Shown: piece by piece, positions 42,519 through 55,166 of the stretch
Numbering within the stretch: position 1 is the first letter of the stretch
Layout: the number at the start of each line of letters is the position of its first letter
Assembly: GCA_963971575.1 (NCBI GenBank)
Contig: OZ020624.1
Span: forward strand, 17,329,249 to 17,393,248
Origin: Liopterus haemorrhoidalis
Lineage: Eukaryota > Arthropoda > Insecta > Coleoptera > Dytiscidae
Direction of reading: 5' to 3'
DNA: 64,000 nt
Position numbers and translations under genes: made by a program
Notes under the pieces: model-generated
The model's database searches: none
Seen by the model: only the letters and a program-made list of their open reading frames with translations
What the model was told of the DNA's origin: nothing

Positions 42519-42876
42519 AAATATTGGCCCATCAGCTGAAATCAAACTTATATGAATTGTATATTTTACTTTTTTTTGATATGTTCGATATTTGATATTC
42601 GATATTTGAAATATTTGATATTAATAACATATTAATTATAGACATATTAAATCAGACTTATGTATATGTATCGTATATTTGACTTTTTTTTTTTTGTTAT
42701 GTTCGATATTTGATATTCAATATTTGAAATGTTCGATATCAATAATATGTTTATTATATTTGTTGCAAATATTGGCCCATCAGCTGAAATCAGACTTATA
42801 TGTATAGTTTATTTTACTTTTGTTGGTGATGTTTGATATTTGAAATGTCCGATTTATTGCAAATATTGGCAAATAC
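42519..42876. repeat. ~120-bp tandem repeats, unit 3
   Basis: As in unit 2, including the longer T-run. Confidence 0.72.
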
Positions 42877-43050
42877 TTTTATTCTTCATAAAGGTTGCCG
42901 ACATCTGAACTATGCTATTTATGTACCTATTATATGATTATGTATGTTAGATTATTATTATATTATTATATATGTACGAGTGACAATAAAAAGCTCAATT
43001 TTATATTATGTGTTTCTCTATAACCCCTTTTTAATATTAAACATGGATAT

Positions 43051-43117
43051 ATTTTCATTTTATATAAAATTTTATTACAATTTCGAATTGTATTAAAATT
43101 TTATGTAAAATGAAAAT
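43051..43117. repeat. Long inverted repeat (hairpin), unit 3
   Basis: Identical to 7320-7386. Confidence 0.85.
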
Positions 43118-43171
43118 GTATTCACGTTTTATCAATTGTAATTTTTCTGGAATAATAAATATGAGTACATT

Positions 43172-44244
43172 CAAATTTTGCGGTTTCATTCAATTTAGTA
43201 CGTGGTGGATCTCTAGTTAGCGTTAGTTACGATGAACAAAATTTTGACACAGAGATGGCACTTCTGTTAATGTGTCCTGTGAGTAGTATGTTGTTAGACT
43301 CCGACGTGAACGCATCGTTTGTAATGTGTGTTAGACAATGCATTTATTTATTTGTACATTAATTCTTAAATAAATCAAATTAACTTAATCTCGTGTCTTA
43401 TTATAACCGCTAGTGACCATCTTAGGCTGACAGATCAGAAGTGGGATCAGGAATGATGTGTAAAAAGTTAAAATTTGGTAAAATTAATGTGTAAACAATG
43501 TTAAAGGTCAGTGAATTCTGTGTAGTGAGTGTAGTGAAAGAAGCGTGCATTCGTGTTAGTGGGAACGACATAGGCAACCACGTACTACCGAGTGCGAGTG
43601 TGAACGAGATAGGCAACCACGTACTACCGAGTGCGAGTGTTAACGGGATAGGCAACCAGCATATTCATAGCTGGACGTGGAACCACGACGTAGATACGGG
43701 ACGTAAGGGGACGGTACAGGAATACCAACGACATCCAAACGGGATAACGCACGAGATAACGTACTAATTAAAGCGCAACGTAGACAGTGGTCTAAAGAAC
43801 TTAGTTGAACGAAAATAGAAACAAAATAAAAACGAAATGAACGAAGAGGCCATGAACGTAACAGAATTTAACGTGACGGCAGATAATGGAACGCATGAAG
43901 AACCATTATTTTCCTTAACAAACGTCAGACGTGAACGAATGGAATTAGATTCTGTGGATCAACTTGAAGAAAATTTAAGATGGGAGAGAGACCTTCTTAA
44001 ACGAGAACGAGAACTCTTGCAGAAGGAGGGAGATCTATTTACGCAGGAAACGAGAAGTTTTGGAAACGCAACCATAACTTTGAGCGGTGAACGAACAGAT
44101 ATTTCGTATGATCCAGGATTTGATCCAGGTAAGATTACTCTGTTAACGGCTAAGCAATGGGTGAAAAAGCTCGAAAGCATTGCGAACATCTTTGGATGGG
44201 ATGAAACACTATTATATACTGCTTAAGGCAATAGGCCTTTTTAT
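43172..44244 (+). mobile_element. Second gypsy-like element, 5' fragment, unit 3
   Basis: Primer site at 43435-43450, 39-bp repeats at 43570-43659, gag fragment at 43837-44226; no difference from unit 1 noticed. Confidence 0.72.
43837..44226 (+). pseudogene. Gag fragment of second gypsy-like element, unit 3
   Basis: The same 129 residues. Confidence 0.7.
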
Positions 44245-44793
44245 TTAAAACAATATTTGTTTTATATATTTTGCTGTTAAGTTAATTATAAGGGAGTTAT
44301 TTATATTTCAAATATATGGAGTTCGCGCGCTTGTCGTTAGGAAATTTCCACATTAAACAATATATTGTCCACTGCGATTAAAAGTTTTTTCAGCTCTAAA
44401 TTCGCTTATTTTTCTCTTATTTCCACATATAATGTATATTCTCTTCTTTCTCACCATCTCTCCTATGATTTGCACAAGTTTTTTGTCCTTACAGTAACTT
44501 TTGCACACGTATTCGTCAGTTTTTGAGTACAAAATATCACTTTTTCATTTTTATTACGTCTTTTATTAATATTATACGTCTTAAAATATTTTGAACGCGG
44601 TAATACCCTTTTTTTAGCGCATTCAACTTACCTATTTACGTCTTAAAAGCGTCATAAGTTGGTTTTTTGCGCCTTTTAGGTTAACTATTTTTGACCTCTT
44701 TTTTCTTAACCCTCTTAACTAACCCATTTCTCTTTTAAACGTCTTAGCTCCACATATATTTAGCTGTTAAGTGAATTATAAGGGAGTTGCTTA
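44245..44793. repeat. Satellite, B-type monomer, unit 3
   Basis: Counterpart of 8514-9062. Confidence 0.8.
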
Positions 44794-45302
44794 GGGTACA
44801 TTCGATTTGACGCCCCGACCGTTCCGAGCACGTTCTGTACACTCAAACGTGTTCGATTTGACGCTCGGAGTACACTCAATTGCATTCGTTTTGCGATCGA
44901 GCGAGCATTTAGAGTGCGCTCTATGTGTTCGAGGTTTCAATGCCGGGTTTACATTGGTAGAGTAAAAGAAGTAACTAGCGCAAGTAACTAGCAACTAGTT
45001 ACTATCCCTGTGTAAACAGTTGACATTGTGGCTAGTAGAGTACTAGGTGCCAGTAGTTGGGCTAGGATAGCAGTTAGCTCGTCGACGTATTTACTAGCTA
45101 CTGTCTTTTCCCCCACTACGCAAAATTGATTCATTTCAAATTGGCGGCAAGCGATAACCTGTCATAACAAATAGAAAAAAACCCATATCAGGTAAGTTAC
45201 AATTTATTTACATAAATTGCGTAACATTGATTTATTAATTGATGATTTTTGAAATCATCTGGGAAATAACTGCCTTTGATACACGAAAAAGATGTTGTAG
45301 AC

Positions 45303-45606
45303 CAGTGTTTCTCGACCAAAAACGCACCGTGGACCAGAATAATATATAATTTTCTAACGCGGACTACTAATAATAATTGTTGGTTTATTTTTTGCATGTT
45401 AACAAATATATTTAATGTGCTACTATACACATGTATTTTATTTGTAGAAAATCACAGAAAATAAACAAAATATAAACTATTTACATAAAAAATGTGCAAA
45501 ATAAATTAAAAATAAAACTGCAAAAAACACATAAAAACTTTCGCGGACCACTAAAAGTTTTCTGGGGACCACTGGTGGTCCGCGGACCACCTGTTTAGAA
45601 ATACTG
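45303..45606. mobile_element. hAT-type MITE 2, unit 3
   Basis: Same ends; TTGTAGAC duplication on both sides. Confidence 0.92.
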
Positions 45607-45614
45607 TTGTAGAC

Positions 45615-45927
45615 TACAATAACTATTTCCTGTGGCTAGGAAATAAAGCGTTAATTCCAATTTTATTTTTGCTGGAATCGCATCCCTTATTAGTGTATCA
45701 GTTCGTTGTATTAATGGACTAACTAAATTTAATAGCCTATTAAAATCATCTGGTGTCATTCTTAAACACAGTCTGTACTCTTTTTGATCTTCCACGGCTA
45801 ATTCACGAAATAGAAGGACTGATGCGCCATGGGTAGTTCTTCTATCAATCCATTTTTTAACCCATTTTTGTTTAGGCTTAAATTCTGTACCGAATATTTC
45901 AATAAGACAATCAATTATTTCCTCCAC
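45615..45927 (-). pseudogene. Harbinger transposase N-terminal part, unit 3
   Basis: Same residues and break as in unit 1. Confidence 0.8.
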
Positions 45928-46745
45928 AAGAAATGATGTAATTCAAAATACCACTTCTTTAATGGCATCACGCCGGCGACGATGTATATCCACATTCATA
46001 AACTATTTTTTGCAAAAAGATAATTTCACTGCAAAATCACAGCGAAGATGTCAAATGTGTTTTGACACTTACTATCCAGAAAATAAGATATGTATGTCAA
46101 TTGCGTATGAACACCTACTATCCTGAAAATAAGATAGTAGAGTAGAGCGCGTAGTACTTGCGCTAGTTACTAGCTCTTTTACTCTACCAATGTAAACCCG
46201 GCATAAGACCGAGCATATGGAGTATGACGTAAAAAAGTGGGGGAACGGCGGGAAAGAAATGAAAGTTTAAAATTAAATTATAAATAAAATAAAAATAATA
46301 GCCTTAGACAAATAACAATAGACAAATAATATTGTTATTTGTCTATGGCTACAGAGTACGGCCATTTTATGTATTTGTGACGTTCTGCAAACAGCAAAAA
46401 AATTATTAAAATACACCGTTCATAAAATTAAAATGGAAAAAATTCATTAAATCAATTCATTAATTATTATCTAATTTAAAATTAATATTATTTCTTCAAC
46501 ATTGAAAAAAAAAAAAAAATCAAGAAAAAACCGAGGTACAATATAATTTTGATTCATGACTGACTTGAACTAATCTGACAGTAAAAATGCCGCCTAAAAT
46601 TGTAGGGTTAGATTTTATAAACATTACGTCACAACAACGGTCACTCCGTGTTCGAGTTGCTGCGCTCCGTTAGTGCTCTATTCATGACGTCACCATCAAC
46701 TGTTCGCTCAGCGCTCGCTCTACCCTGTACAACTCGAATGCACCC

Positions 46746-49160
46746 TTATATTTCAAATATTTGGAGTTCACCGGTTTAGCGTTAGGAAATTTCCACTGTA
46801 AACAATGTATTGTCCACTGCGATTAAAAGTTTTTTCAGCTCTAAATTCGCTTATTTTTCTCTTCTTTCCACTTATTATGTATATTCTCTTCTTTCTCACC
46901 ATCTGTCCTAAGATTTGCATCAGTTTTTTGTCTTTACAGTCACTTTTGCACACGTATTCGTCAGTTTTTGGGTACAAAGTATCACTTTTTCATTCTTATT
47001 ACGCCTTTTATTAATATTTCACGTCTTAAAATATTTTGAACGCGGTAAAACCCTTTTTTTAGCGCATTCAACTTACCTATTTACGTCTTAAAACCGTCAT
47101 AAGTTGGTTTTTTGCGTCTTTTAGGTTAACTATTTTTGACCTCTTTTTTCTTAACTTTCTTAACTAACCTATTTTTATTTTAAACGTCTTAACTCCACAT
47201 ATATCTTCCTGTTAAGTGAATAATAAGGGAGTTATTTATATTACAAATATTTGAAGTTTTCCCTCCATTACTCTACAAATATTACTCGAATCAAAAAAAT
47301 GTATTTATGTTAAGAATTTGCCTTTTAATTTTAAACAATATTTGTTTTATATATTTTGCTGTTTAGTGAATTATAAGAGAGTTAATTATTTTTCAAATAT
47401 TCGATAGAGTTCGCGCTCTTGGCGTTAGGAAATTTCCACTGTAAACAATGTATTGTCCACAGCGGTTAAAAGTTTTTTCAGCTTTAAATTCACTTGTTGT
47501 TCCCTTATTTCCACTTATTATGTCTATTCTGTTCTTTCTCACCGTCTGTCCTATGATTTGCACAAGTTTCTTGTCTTTACAGTCACCTTGCGCACTTATA
47601 ATAACCAATTTCTCTTTAAAGCGTCTTAACTCCACATATATGTTGTTGTTAAGTGAATAATAAGGGAATTATTTATATGACAAATATTTGAAGATTTCCC
47701 GCCATAACTCTACAAATATTTATCGAATCAAAAACATGTATTTATATTAATGATTTGGCTTTTAATTTTAAATAATACTGGTTTTACATGTTTTGTTGTT
47801 AAGTGAAATATAAGGGAGTTATTTTTATTTAAAATATTTGGAGTTCGCGCGCTTGGCGTTAGGAAATTTCCACTGTAAACAAAGTATTGTCCACAGCGGT
47901 TAAAAGTTTTTTCAGCTTTAAATTCACTTGTTGTTCCCTTATTTCCACTTATTATGTCTATTTTGTTCTTTCTCACCGTCTGTCCTCTGATTTGCACAAG
48001 TTTTTTGTCTTTACAGTCACTTTTGCGCACGTATTCGTGAAATCTTGAGCACAAAGTATCAATTTTTGAGCACAAAGTATCACTATTTTATTCTTATTAC
48101 GTCCTTTTATTAATATTTCACGTCTTAAATTATGTTGAACGCGGTAAAACACTTTTTTTAGCTCTTTCGTCTTAATTATTTACGTCTTAAAACCGTCATA
48201 AATTAGTTTTTTGCGTCTTTTAGGTTAACTATTTTTGACATCTTTTTTTTTAACCCTTTCAACTAACCTATTTCTCTTTTAAACTTTATGAATCCACATA
48301 TGTTTTGCTGTTAAGTGAATAATAAGGGAATTATTTACATTACAAACATTTGAAGTTTTCCCGCCATAACTCTACAAATATTTATCGAATCAAAAAAATG
48401 TATTTTGCTGTTATGTGAATTATAAGGGAGTTATTTATATTTCAAATATTTGGAGTTCGCGCGCTTGGCGTTAGGAAATTTCCACTGTAAACAATGTATT
48501 GTTAGGGTGACCATCCGTCCCGGTTTTCCGGGATTGTCCCGGTGTCCCGAAAAATGTTCTCGGGACGCCCGATTGTCCCGGTTTTTGAGGTGAGGACTCC
48601 TTTTGCTCTTCACTTTGAATTTGGGGGAGGTGAGGACCTTTTTGTTTTTTTTTTTGCTCTTTTCTTTGAATTTGGGAGGTGAGGACCTTTTTTTTTTGCT
48701 CCTCACTTGGATGTGGGAGGAAACAAAGACCTTCTTTTTTTTCCCTGTGTCCCGGTTTCTCTTCACTGAAATCTGGTCACCCTATGTATTGTGTCTACTG
48801 CGATTCAAAGTTTTTTCAGCTCTAAATTCGTTTATTGTTCCCTTATTTCCACTTATTACGTCTATTCTCTTCTTTCTCACCATCTGTCCTATGATTTGTA
48901 CAAGTTTTTTGTCTTTACAGTCACCTTCGCACACGTATTCGTCAGTTTTTGAGCACAAAGTATCACTTTTTCATTCTTTTGACGCCTTTTATTATTATTT
49001 CACGTCTTAAAATATATTGAACGCGGTAAAACTCTTTTTTTAATTCCTTCGACCTACTTATTTACGTCTTAAAACCGTCATAAGTTGGTTTTTTGCGTCC
49101 TTTAGGTTAACTATTTTTGACATCTTTTTACTTAACCCTATTAACTAACCGATTTCTCTT
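46746..49160. repeat. Satellite block of B and A segments, unit 3
   Basis: Matches unit 1, including the TATTCGATAG variant and the shortened last A segment near 48400. Confidence 0.85.
48503..48784. mobile_element. hAT-type MITE 3, unit 3
   Basis: Same 282 bp and TGTATTGT duplication. Confidence 0.93.
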
Positions 49161-49426
49161 GATGACTTGATGAAAATTGAGGGGTTATTGTCTGTAGCAC
49201 TGACCAGTAAGGATTTGTTTGATATCGTTTTCTTTCGAAACACTGTGTTTATGTTTATTTCAGGCTCGAGTATTCGATATTATTAATTACTTTCTGAGAT
49301 TTATGTTCAGTAACTGATACAATTTTTAATATATAAAACCTTTAATTTAACTATGAAATTAACTATATTGAAAAGAGCACATTATTATACAGAGACGAAA
49401 CTGAAAATAATATAATACTGTAACTG
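49161..49426. other. Unique spacer, unit 3
   Basis: Counterpart of 13430-13695; nothing recognisable. Confidence 0.5.
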
Positions 49427-50370
49427 TTACCATATGGTCGTTCTACCATTTGGTCATCTAACGATATGTTAAGGTAACCATTTGGTCAGCTAACCACATG
49501 GTCAGGTAATTCATACGTAAGCTAACCTATTGATCATGTATCCATTTAGTCAGGTAACCATTTCGTCAACTAACCATATGGGCAGTTAACCATTTAGTCA
49601 GCTAACCACGTGCTTCGGTAAACATTTCGTCAGCTTATCATATGTTAGGTAACTCAATTTCGTCAGCTAACCATATAATTAGGATACCATTTCATCAACG
49701 AAAAATATGAACAACTAACCATTTATTCAGCTAACCATATGCTCAGCAAACTATTTGGTCAGCTTACCACATGGTAAGGCAATTCTTTCGTAAGCTAACT
49801 ATATTGGTCAGTTAACATTTTGTCTGCTAACCACATGGTGAGGTAAACATTTAGTTAGCTAACCATATGGTCAGGTAATCATTTGGTCATCAAACCATAT
49901 GGTCATGTAACCATTTCGTCAGCTGACCATATGGTCAGAAAACCATTTGGTCTGCTAACCAAATGGTCAAGTAATCATTTGGTCAGGTAACCATTTTGTC
50001 AGATAACCATATGGTTAGGTAACCACTTGGTCAGCTAATCAAACGGTCAGGTAACCATTTCGTCAGCTAACCATATGGTCAGTTAACAATTTTTCCAGCT
50101 AACCATATGGTCAGGTAACCATTTTGTCAGCTGACCATATGGCCAGGTAATATTTTTGTAAGGTAACCATATAATTCATGTAACCATTTGGTCATCTTAA
50201 CCTATGCTTGCTCAGCAAACCATTTTGTCTGCCAACGACATGGTCAGGTAACGATTTGGTCGGAAACACATATGGTCAGGTAACCATTTGGTCAGCTAAC
50301 CATATGGTTAGGTAACCATTTGTTCGGCTAACCATATGATCAGGTAAGATTTTGGTCAGCTAACTATATG
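49427..50370. repeat. Minisatellite array 2, unit 3
   Basis: Same repeat number; carries ACATGGTCAGG as in unit 2. Confidence 0.9.
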
Positions 50371-51548
50371 TTTTCCTATTTCTCTTTAAGCGTCTTAACT
50401 CCACATATATTTTGCTGTTAATTGAATAATAAGGGAGTTATTTATATTTCAAATATTTGGAGTTCGCGCGCTTGGCGTTAGGCAATTTCCACTGTAAATA
50501 TTGTATTGTCCACTGCGATTAAAAGATTTTTTGGCTTTAAATTAACTTAATTGTTCTCTTATTTCCACTTATTATGTCTATTCTTTTCTTTCTCACCATC
50601 TGTCCTATGATTTGCACAAGTTTTTTGTCTTTACAGTCACTTTCGCACAAGTATTCGTCAGTTTTTGAGCACAAAACATCACATTTTTATTCTTCTTACG
50701 TCCTTTTTTTTTATTATTTCACGTCTTAAATTATTTTGAACCTGGTAAAACACTTTTTTTTACTCTTTCGATTTAATTATTTACGTCTTAAAACCGTCAT
50801 AAATTAGTTTTTTGCGTCTTTTAGGTTAACTATTTTTGACATCTTTTTTTTTAACCCTTTCAACTAACCTATTTCTCTTTTAAACTTTATGAATCCACAT
50901 ATGTTTTGCTGTTAAGTGAATAATAAGGGAATTATTTACATTACAAACATTTGAAGTTTTCCCGCCATAACTCTACAAATATTTATCGAATCAAAAAAAT
51001 GTATTTATGTTAGGGATTTACCCTTTAATTTTAAACAATATTTATTTTATATATTTAGCTGTTATGTGAATTATAAGGGAGTTATTTATATTTCAAATAT
51101 TTGGAGTTCGCGCGCTTGGCGTTAGGCAATTTCCACTGTAAATATTGTATTGTCCACTGCGATTAAAAGATTTTTTGGCTTTAAATTAACTTAATTGTTC
51201 TCTTATTTCCACTTATTATGTCTATTCTTTTCTTTCTCACCATCTGTCCTATGATTTGCACAAGTTTTTTGTCTTTACAGTCACTTTCGCACAAGTATTC
51301 GTCAGTTTTTGAGCACAAAACATCACATTTTTATTCTTCTTACGTCCTTTTTTTTTATTATTTCACGTCTTAAATTATTTTGAACCTGGTAAAACACTTT
51401 TTTTTACTCTTTCGATTTAATTATTTACGTCTTAAACCGTCATAAGTTAGTTTTTTGCGTCTCTTAGGTTAACTGTTTTTGACATTTTTTTTTTTTTTTA
51501 ACTCTTTAACTAACCTGTTTCTCTTTTAAACGTTTTGACTCAACATAT
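50371..51548. repeat. Satellite B-A-B block, unit 3
   Basis: Counterpart of 14640-15817; ends with ATAT (51545-51548). Confidence 0.82.
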
Positions 51549-53042
51549 TGTTATTGGTAAGAATTAATGGGGCCATTAATTGTTGCAGAACGGCCGAGTG
51601 TTAGGTAGTTTTTCGAAGAGGGCGCGCTGAGCAATGGCGTGGCGGCAGCACCATACAGGCGGTCGGTATTGTGTCCCGCGCTTGTATCGGCGTGGGAAGA
51701 AGAGAGGAGGTCACATGACCGGACCATTCTATCATGCCCGGGTAACTCCTATAGCCCGTTTGAACATACAGTTTTAGTTTGCGATTCTTTCACATGGCGC
51801 TGTAGTGACTTGGTCGCTGGCTTGGTCGGATGGGGAAGAACACGTTATTACCGACTGCAACACCGTACGCCTACCGCCATTACAGAATTTTAGAGTTCAA
51901 AATAAACTGAAAATATTAGTCTACTATTTGTGTATTCGTGGAATTTAATTAATAATAAGTGACTTTATTGAAAATACAAATTTTAAAGATAAATATACGA
52001 TCTTTATATTTATTATTATTCACAAATCGACGTGTTCGTTTTCTAATTACCCAATATGGAGCCTATTGTACCATTTCCAAGGAATATTAAAAATATTGTG
52101 TTCCGGGATGTTATGATATTACATCAACTAGACATCGTTCTCCTTTAATTGAAGCCGATGTTTTTAACGTGTGGGTGAATTGCATCAGGCATCCAAAATT
52201 TGAATGGTATATTCAAAAAGTAAGCAAAATATATATAAGAAAAGTGATTTAAAATGATAAAGATTCTTTACTGTTTAATATACTTTTTAATAAGATGAAT
52301 ATTGGGCGCTACCTATATATAAATTTATTGAAGTATCTTAATTATGATAACCACTCATCTACAGTTTATTTAATTGTGTATTATTATGTGTATAGTTATA
52401 TATATATATATACAACAAAAGCCGTACGAAGTACCCGTACATCAGGTAATTTTAATGATTATAGTATTTTTTTCTTTATAGTCTCTTTTTTCTAAAATGA
52501 CATATTTTAGATAATATATGTAAAAATATATAAATATAGACTTAATATTTTAATTGTTTGTATTTTTGTTTATTTTATTTTGTACATTGTAACATATTTA
52601 TACTACATTGATGTTAACAATCTTAAAAATGTATTTGAATTCTTCAATGTTATTTTAATAGAATTTGGAAAGCATTTAAGGATTAAATACATTTTTAAGA
52701 TAGATAATATCAATTGTTAATTTAATTTTAAATAAAAGAAAATAGTGTAAATATTTAAATTTGCCACCCAAATTTTTTAATTTGCGGATCCCTCACATGG
52801 CGCTTTTACTGCTGCGCCTGATCTCCGTTATCAGGTTTACTGAACGAACTGTTTGACAATTATTAGTAAGCGAGTTCCTCATCTAAAAAGAACTTTTTTC
52901 TATGCATTCTATCTGCGGCGTTGAAACGGAATCTCTCGGCGTGCTCGCTTGTATTTTGGTGTTTTTAGTATTATACATTTTTCATGTTTGATTAAATAAA
53001 TGATATGTTAGATTGAACGCTTGTTATTTTATCGTCCTAACA
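51549..53042 (+). repeat. Gypsy copy 4: 5' LTR with insertion
   Basis: Same structure as 15818-17313; CATTCTATC at 51725-51733 and 52905-52913. Confidence 0.87.
51734..52904. mobile_element. Unclassified 1.17 kb insertion in LTR, unit 3
   Basis: Two bases shorter than the unit 1 copy because its TA microsatellite near 52398 is shorter. It sits at exactly the same target base, so it derives from one insertion event. Confidence 0.75.
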
Positions 53043-53044
53043 AT

Positions 53045-53060
53045 TCAGAAGTGGGATCAG
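53045..53060 (+). promoter_or_regulatory. Gypsy copy 4: primer binding site
   Basis: TCAGAAGTGGGATCAG, 2 nt after the LTR. Confidence 0.72.
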
Positions 53061-53096
53061 CGCACTAGAATACGGTGCGTCTCGTTAGAAACGAGG

Positions 53097-53741
53097 ATGG
53101 CGGACAAAGACGGGTGCGGCTGGTTGTTCGAGGACGAGAGCCTCGACGTCGAGCCGGGTTCACCTGTAGCTGGCGGTGTCAAGAAGCGGCCAACAGCAGA
53201 CCGGTGTCCCGATGCTGTACCGGACGTGGTGCAGGAAATGCAGGCCCAGCTGAAGGCGTTGCAGGCTGAGTTGCAGGACATGCAGGCCCAGAAGACAGCC
53301 AAGATGGACGCGACTGCAGGAAGCGAGACCGGTGAGTCAGCGATACGCGGCGGAGTATCCAGCTTCCGAGCGGGAGCTGACATCCTGGACCCCTTCGATC
53401 CCGATGACCGTGAGGCCAGTGTCGACATCTGGTTGGCTCGCATCGACCAGCTGGGTTGTGTACACGGGTGGACCGAGTATGAGAAGTCCCTGTACATGCA
53501 AGCGAAGCTGAGGGGAGAAGCCAGAGCGCGGTTCAATCGGCTTCTCAAGTATGACCACACCTGGGCGGAGTGGAAAATCATGCTGAAGACGGCGTTCCCT
53601 CAACAGCATGACTTCGCGAAGATGCTGCGCGAGCTACTGGCGCGGCAAAAGGTTCCAGGGGAGAGTCTTGCTCGCTACTATCGGGCGAAGCTTGCCATGT
53701 GCGAGCGTGTTGGCATCACAGGTGACCGAGCAATCTCCTGA
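53097..53741 (+). CDS. Gypsy copy 4: Gag N-terminal part
   Basis: Same 214 residues and TGA as copies 2 and 3. Confidence 0.85.
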   Translation: MADKDGCGWLFEDESLDVEPGSPVAGGVKKRPTADRCPDAVPDVVQEMQAQLKALQAELQDMQAQKTAKMDATAGSETGESAIRGGVSSFRAGADILDPFDPDDREASVDIWLARIDQLGCVHGWTEYEKSLYMQAKLRGEARARFNRLLKYDHTWAEWKIMLKTAFPQQHDFAKMLRELLARQKVPGESLARYYRAKLAMCERVGITGDRAIS

Positions 53742-53765
53742 ATCATCGACGGCCTCCCACTTGCG

Positions 53766-55166
53766 ATGCAGTTGAATGCTAGGGCGTTCGGCTGCCAAGA
53801 GCCGAACGAGCTGTACGCCGGCTTCCTAGCCATGCTGGACCGCTACGAGGAGGATGCTCCTGTCCATCGACCTAGGGAGCGAGAGGCAGTTCACATGCGA
53901 GGACCAGCAGGCAGGGAGGCTGTTCCGGACCAACGGCGCATGGAACGATTAGCAGCCTACGGCGGACGTGGGAAACGTTCGAGCCAGCGACACGGAGGGC
54001 AGCAGTCCGAGGCAACGGCGAGGGTCAACCGGCACACGGCGATGGACGGTTGGAGACGCTGCTACAACTGCCAAGAGGTGGGGACGCACGTGACCCGCGA
54101 GTGTCCGCAGCCTCGCACGCAGCGGTGCCGCAAGTGTGGCGAGGATGGGCACTGGGCCATGGATTGTCCTGGCCAACGTCGCGGACCACAGGTAAGCTTG
54201 GTGGATGCCGCGAAGACCTACAAGAAGTGGATGAGAACCAGCGCCGACGTGCCGCTGAGAGCCTTCATCGACACGGGTAGTGTCTACGACCTCATCACGG
54301 AGGAATGTGCACGGCGTTTGCAGTGTACGCTGTCTGCAAATGGGCAGCAATTGCATGGATTCGGCGGAGGGACGACTTGGACCTTAGGTAAGGTCGAGCT
54401 GTCCGTGATCATTGACGGCGCCGGCGTTAAGATGCACCCGTTGGTGGTGACATGTGGTTTGTCGGGAGCCGACATCATGATAGGGCAGCCAACGCTCTCG
54501 TCAGTCGAGGTGGTCCTGCTCGTGCGGGACGGCACGGTGAGCCTGTCGCGCGAGGAGAACTTCCTCCAAAAGCTGGCGTTGGAGGATGATGACCTGGACG
54601 AGCCATTGCAGCAGAAGTTAGAAGTACGGCTCGTCGAGGATGCCTGGCTTCTACCCAACGACGACCAGAGCCCAGCAGTCACGGTGGATGGACTGCCTGA
54701 AGGTGCGTTCCTGCTAGTTAAGGAACGGACGGTCCGGCGACACACCTCCGAACTTATCGTAAAGGGGGCACTTTTGGGGCCAGGGAATATGAAGATGAGA
54801 ATTTGGAATCAGAGTCGCAGGGGCGTTATCTGGCCCACCAAACACCCGCTGGCGCGCGGCTTTGTTATCTTTCCAGATAAAGACCCGGAACAGGTGAACT
54901 CGGTGAGTATCATTAATAATAAATTAAGCTTTGCAGATGTCAAGGTGGGTGATATCGCTGAAAGTGAAAGGAGTGAATTGGAAGCGCTCTTGTCACGGTT
55001 GCAAAATTGCTTCTCGAGTGGGGATGAAGAGTTGGGGCTCACCCACTTGGGGGAAATGAGAATCCAGTTAACCACGCATAGCGCGTACACCGATATACCA
55101 TCGCCCGTACAGGCTGTCACTCGCAGAGAGGGAAACGGTGAAACAAAAAGTGCAGACGCTACTTAA
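53766..55166 (+). CDS. Gypsy copy 4: Gag C-terminus, zinc knuckles and protease
   Basis: Same as copy 3. Confidence 0.85.
   Translation: MQLNARAFGCQEPNELYAGFLAMLDRYEEDAPVHRPREREAVHMRGPAGREAVPDQRRMERLAAYGGRGKRSSQRHGGQQSEATARVNRHTAMDGWRRCYNCQEVGTHVTRECPQPRTQRCRKCGEDGHWAMDCPGQRRGPQVSLVDAAKTYKKWMRTSADVPLRAFIDTGSVYDLITEECARRLQCTLSANGQQLHGFGGGTTWTLGKVELSVIIDGAGVKMHPLVVTCGLSGADIMIGQPTLSSVEVVLLVRDGTVSLSREENFLQKLALEDDDLDEPLQQKLEVRLVEDAWLLPNDDQSPAVTVDGLPEGAFLLVKERTVRRHTSELIVKGALLGPGNMKMRIWNQSRRGVIWPTKHPLARGFVIFPDKDPEQVNSVSIINNKLSFADVKVGDIAESERSELEALLSRLQNCFSSGDEELGLTHLGEMRIQLTTHSAYTDIPSPVQAVTRREGNGETKSADAT

Larger units (their letters stand above)
44941..46203 (-). mobile_element. PIF/Harbinger-type element, unit 3
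   Basis: Same ends as in unit 1; transposase fragment at complement 45615-45927. Confidence 0.87.
44794..46745. mobile_element. Outer DNA transposon of nest, unit 3
   Basis: Same length as in unit 1 (1952 bp), flanked by TTA. Confidence 0.8.
35728..54159. repeat. Macrosatellite unit 3 (long type)
   Basis: This third unit is 18432 bp long and shares the long-type markers of unit 1: the LTR insertion, the shortened A segment near 48400 and the B-satellite variant near 47400. In the gypsy pol region it instead groups with unit 4, with no deletion at the RT junction but an extra TC near 37758. It is therefore a mosaic relative to unit 1. Confidence 0.95.
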
